From NCBI GenBank assembly GCA_026075535.2, contig AP026538.1, positions 5,146,001-5,210,000 of the forward strand: 64,000 nucleotides of DNA. Reading direction: 5' to 3'. Position numbers and translations under genes: made by a program. Each line of letters opens with the position of its first letter. Position 1 is the stretch's first letter. Source of the stretch: Tricholoma matsutake. Its lineage: Eukaryota; Basidiomycota; Agaricomycetes; Agaricales; Tricholomataceae. The notes beneath the pieces were generated by a model, which made no database searches, was not told the origin of the DNA, and saw only the letters and a list, made by a program, of their open reading frames with translations. Positions 62,694 to 64,000 of this stretch are shown here, one piece after another.

Positions 62694-64000
62694 GGTGTTC
62701 CCTGTGATGGTACTATCTGATCACAAGAACCTGATGTACTTCTTACAGGGACAGAAACTGAACTGATGACAGGCTAGTAGATGGAGCATCTACCTGCCAC
62801 AATTCGACTTAAACCTACAGCATGTGCCAGGATTGCAAATGGTGCAATCCAATGCCCTGTCACAAAGGGCAGACCACATAGCCAAAGAAGATACTGATAA
62901 CAAGGACAAGACAATCCTCCCTGATGAATTATTTGTGAAGACAATTGACATGGAACTCCAGGGAGCCCTGGTAACTGTGATTATGAAGGACAACCTCATA
63001 AATGACACCTTATGAGCCCTGAAGAACAACAGAACCCCCCCCAATCAAATCTGCATTAGAGGATTGGAAATTTGAAGAAGGGCTGCTCTTCTTCAAGGAC
63101 AGATGCTACATACCACGGGATGAAAAACTGCAATGGGTGATCATACAAAAGTACCATAACAGCATCATGACAGGACACCCCAGACAATGGCAAATAATCA
63201 AACTGATCCGACAAGCCAGGAATGGGCAACCTGATAAAGAAGTATGTCAAAGGATGTGCAAAATGCCAACAGATGAAAGTGAACACTCACCTGATGACCC
63301 CACCACCAACACTGATAAAATCAGATGCCAGCAGACTGTTTGAGCTGGTAATGATGGATTTCATTATGGACCTGCCCATGATAAATGGATACATGGTTGT
63401 GGTAGACCATGGTCTTATGAAGGGGGTAATTTTTATCCCTTGCATGAAGACAATCAATGCACTGGATGCTGCAGACCTCTACCTATGCCATGTATACACA
63501 AGATTTGGACTCCCCAGAAGAATTATCTCAGACAGAGACCCCCAATTCAAATCCAAACTCTTCCAAGAACTCAGACAGCTGCTTGGAATCAAGCTATCTA
63601 TGAGCACTGCCTACCACCCCCAGACCAATGGAGAAACCAAGTGGGTAAACTAAGAACTGGAGGTTTACCTCCACATGTTCTGCTCGAACAAACCAGAGGA
63701 TTGGGAACATTATCTTCCAACAGCAGAATTTGTGCACAACCAGAAGATGCACTTTGCAGTAAAACACTCACCATTCTACTTGACTACTTGATGATGGGAT
63801 ATCAACCACATGCTATCCCCACCCCCTATAAAAAGACAAATGTACTGGCCACTGCACAAAGACTCCAAGAGCTTCTATCTGCAAGAAGAGAAGCACTCAC
63901 TGCACATGAACTGGCCTGACAAACAACGGCTTCCCAAATGAAGGGGCAATATGAACCATTCAAGGTTGGAGAGCGAGTATGGCTCAACTCCAAGAACCTG
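62694..64000 (+). pseudogene. Gypsy pol 3' half: RNase H end and integrase (runs off window)
   Basis: MVFPVMVLSDHKNLMYFLQG and GLQMVQSNALSQRADHIAKE finish RNase H. Integrase follows: ISH-type zinc part with KKYVKGCAKCQQMKVNTH, core MMDFIMDLPMINGYMVVVDH (first Asp), [20 protein letters not shown] (second Asp) and STAYHPQTNGETKWVN, where the catalytic Glu position appears as Lys (E to K, a G-to-A change). LPTAEFVHNQKMHFAVKHS, MMGYQPHAIPTPYKKTN and MKGQYEPFKVGERVWLNSKN continue to the edge. Many stops. Confidence 0.88.

Overview
The window looks like repeat-rich, largely silenced DNA from an agaricomycete (basidiomycete) fungus. The support is the mix of element families: Ty3/gypsy retrotransposons with chromodomains, a Tad-like LINE with an RNase H domain, a fungal CACTA-type (Tnp2/plavaka-like) transposase, a WD40 pseudogene, and introns of about 45-65 bp with GTRNGT donors, CTAAC/CTGAC-like branch sites and AG acceptors. 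The species cannot be named from the sequence. Almost every element is broken by stops and frameshifts. Where duplicated sites can be compared, most differences are CpG to TpG/CpA transitions, as expected after cytosine methylation.

Layout. 1-2567: end of a chromodomain gypsy pol (+), an antisense two-exon Cys6-cluster gene (-), a polypurine tract and an LTR. 2569-4321 and 18843-19640: two halves of one LINE, split by a 14.5 kb gypsy element (4329-18842, coding on -) with both LTRs, PBS, PPT, gag-protease-RT-RNase H-integrase and a second antisense Cys-cluster gene placed as in the first element. That element is itself invaded by a foldback AT-rich array, a block of palindrome/intron/hairpin modules, a 161-bp MITE and a 400-bp palindrome. 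19700-22777: CACTA transposase pseudogene. 24267-39095: a 1.8 kb sequence duplicated in inverted orientation 11 kb apart, three tandem arrays, at least four members of an unrecognised small-protein family, a WD40 pseudogene, a candidate membrane-protein gene and a hAT-like element. 40374-44503: antisense coiled-coil remnant, 3' half of a gypsy element with an extra sense ORF, a 27-bp minisatellite and its LTR. 44785-47359: another gypsy pol (-). 47430-47775: SINE-like sequence. 48562-58398: the best preserved gypsy element (-), with integrase and RNase H catalytic residues intact but the RT interrupted by a solo LTR. 58400-64000: a further gypsy pol (+), interrupted by a 2.4 kb insert that carries another solo LTR; it runs off the window.

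The most unusual signals are: (1) two unrelated-looking gypsy elements that both carry, between pol and the 3' LTR and in antisense, an intron-containing gene for a coiled-coil/Cys-cluster protein; (2) modules combining a GCCCAAA...TTTGGGC palindrome, a splice-competent intron and a CAAGCAACTGCTTG hairpin, repeated at four loci; and (3) the inverted-array element carrying a member of the small-protein family. Housekeeping genes, functional tRNAs, rRNAs and CRISPR arrays were not seen.
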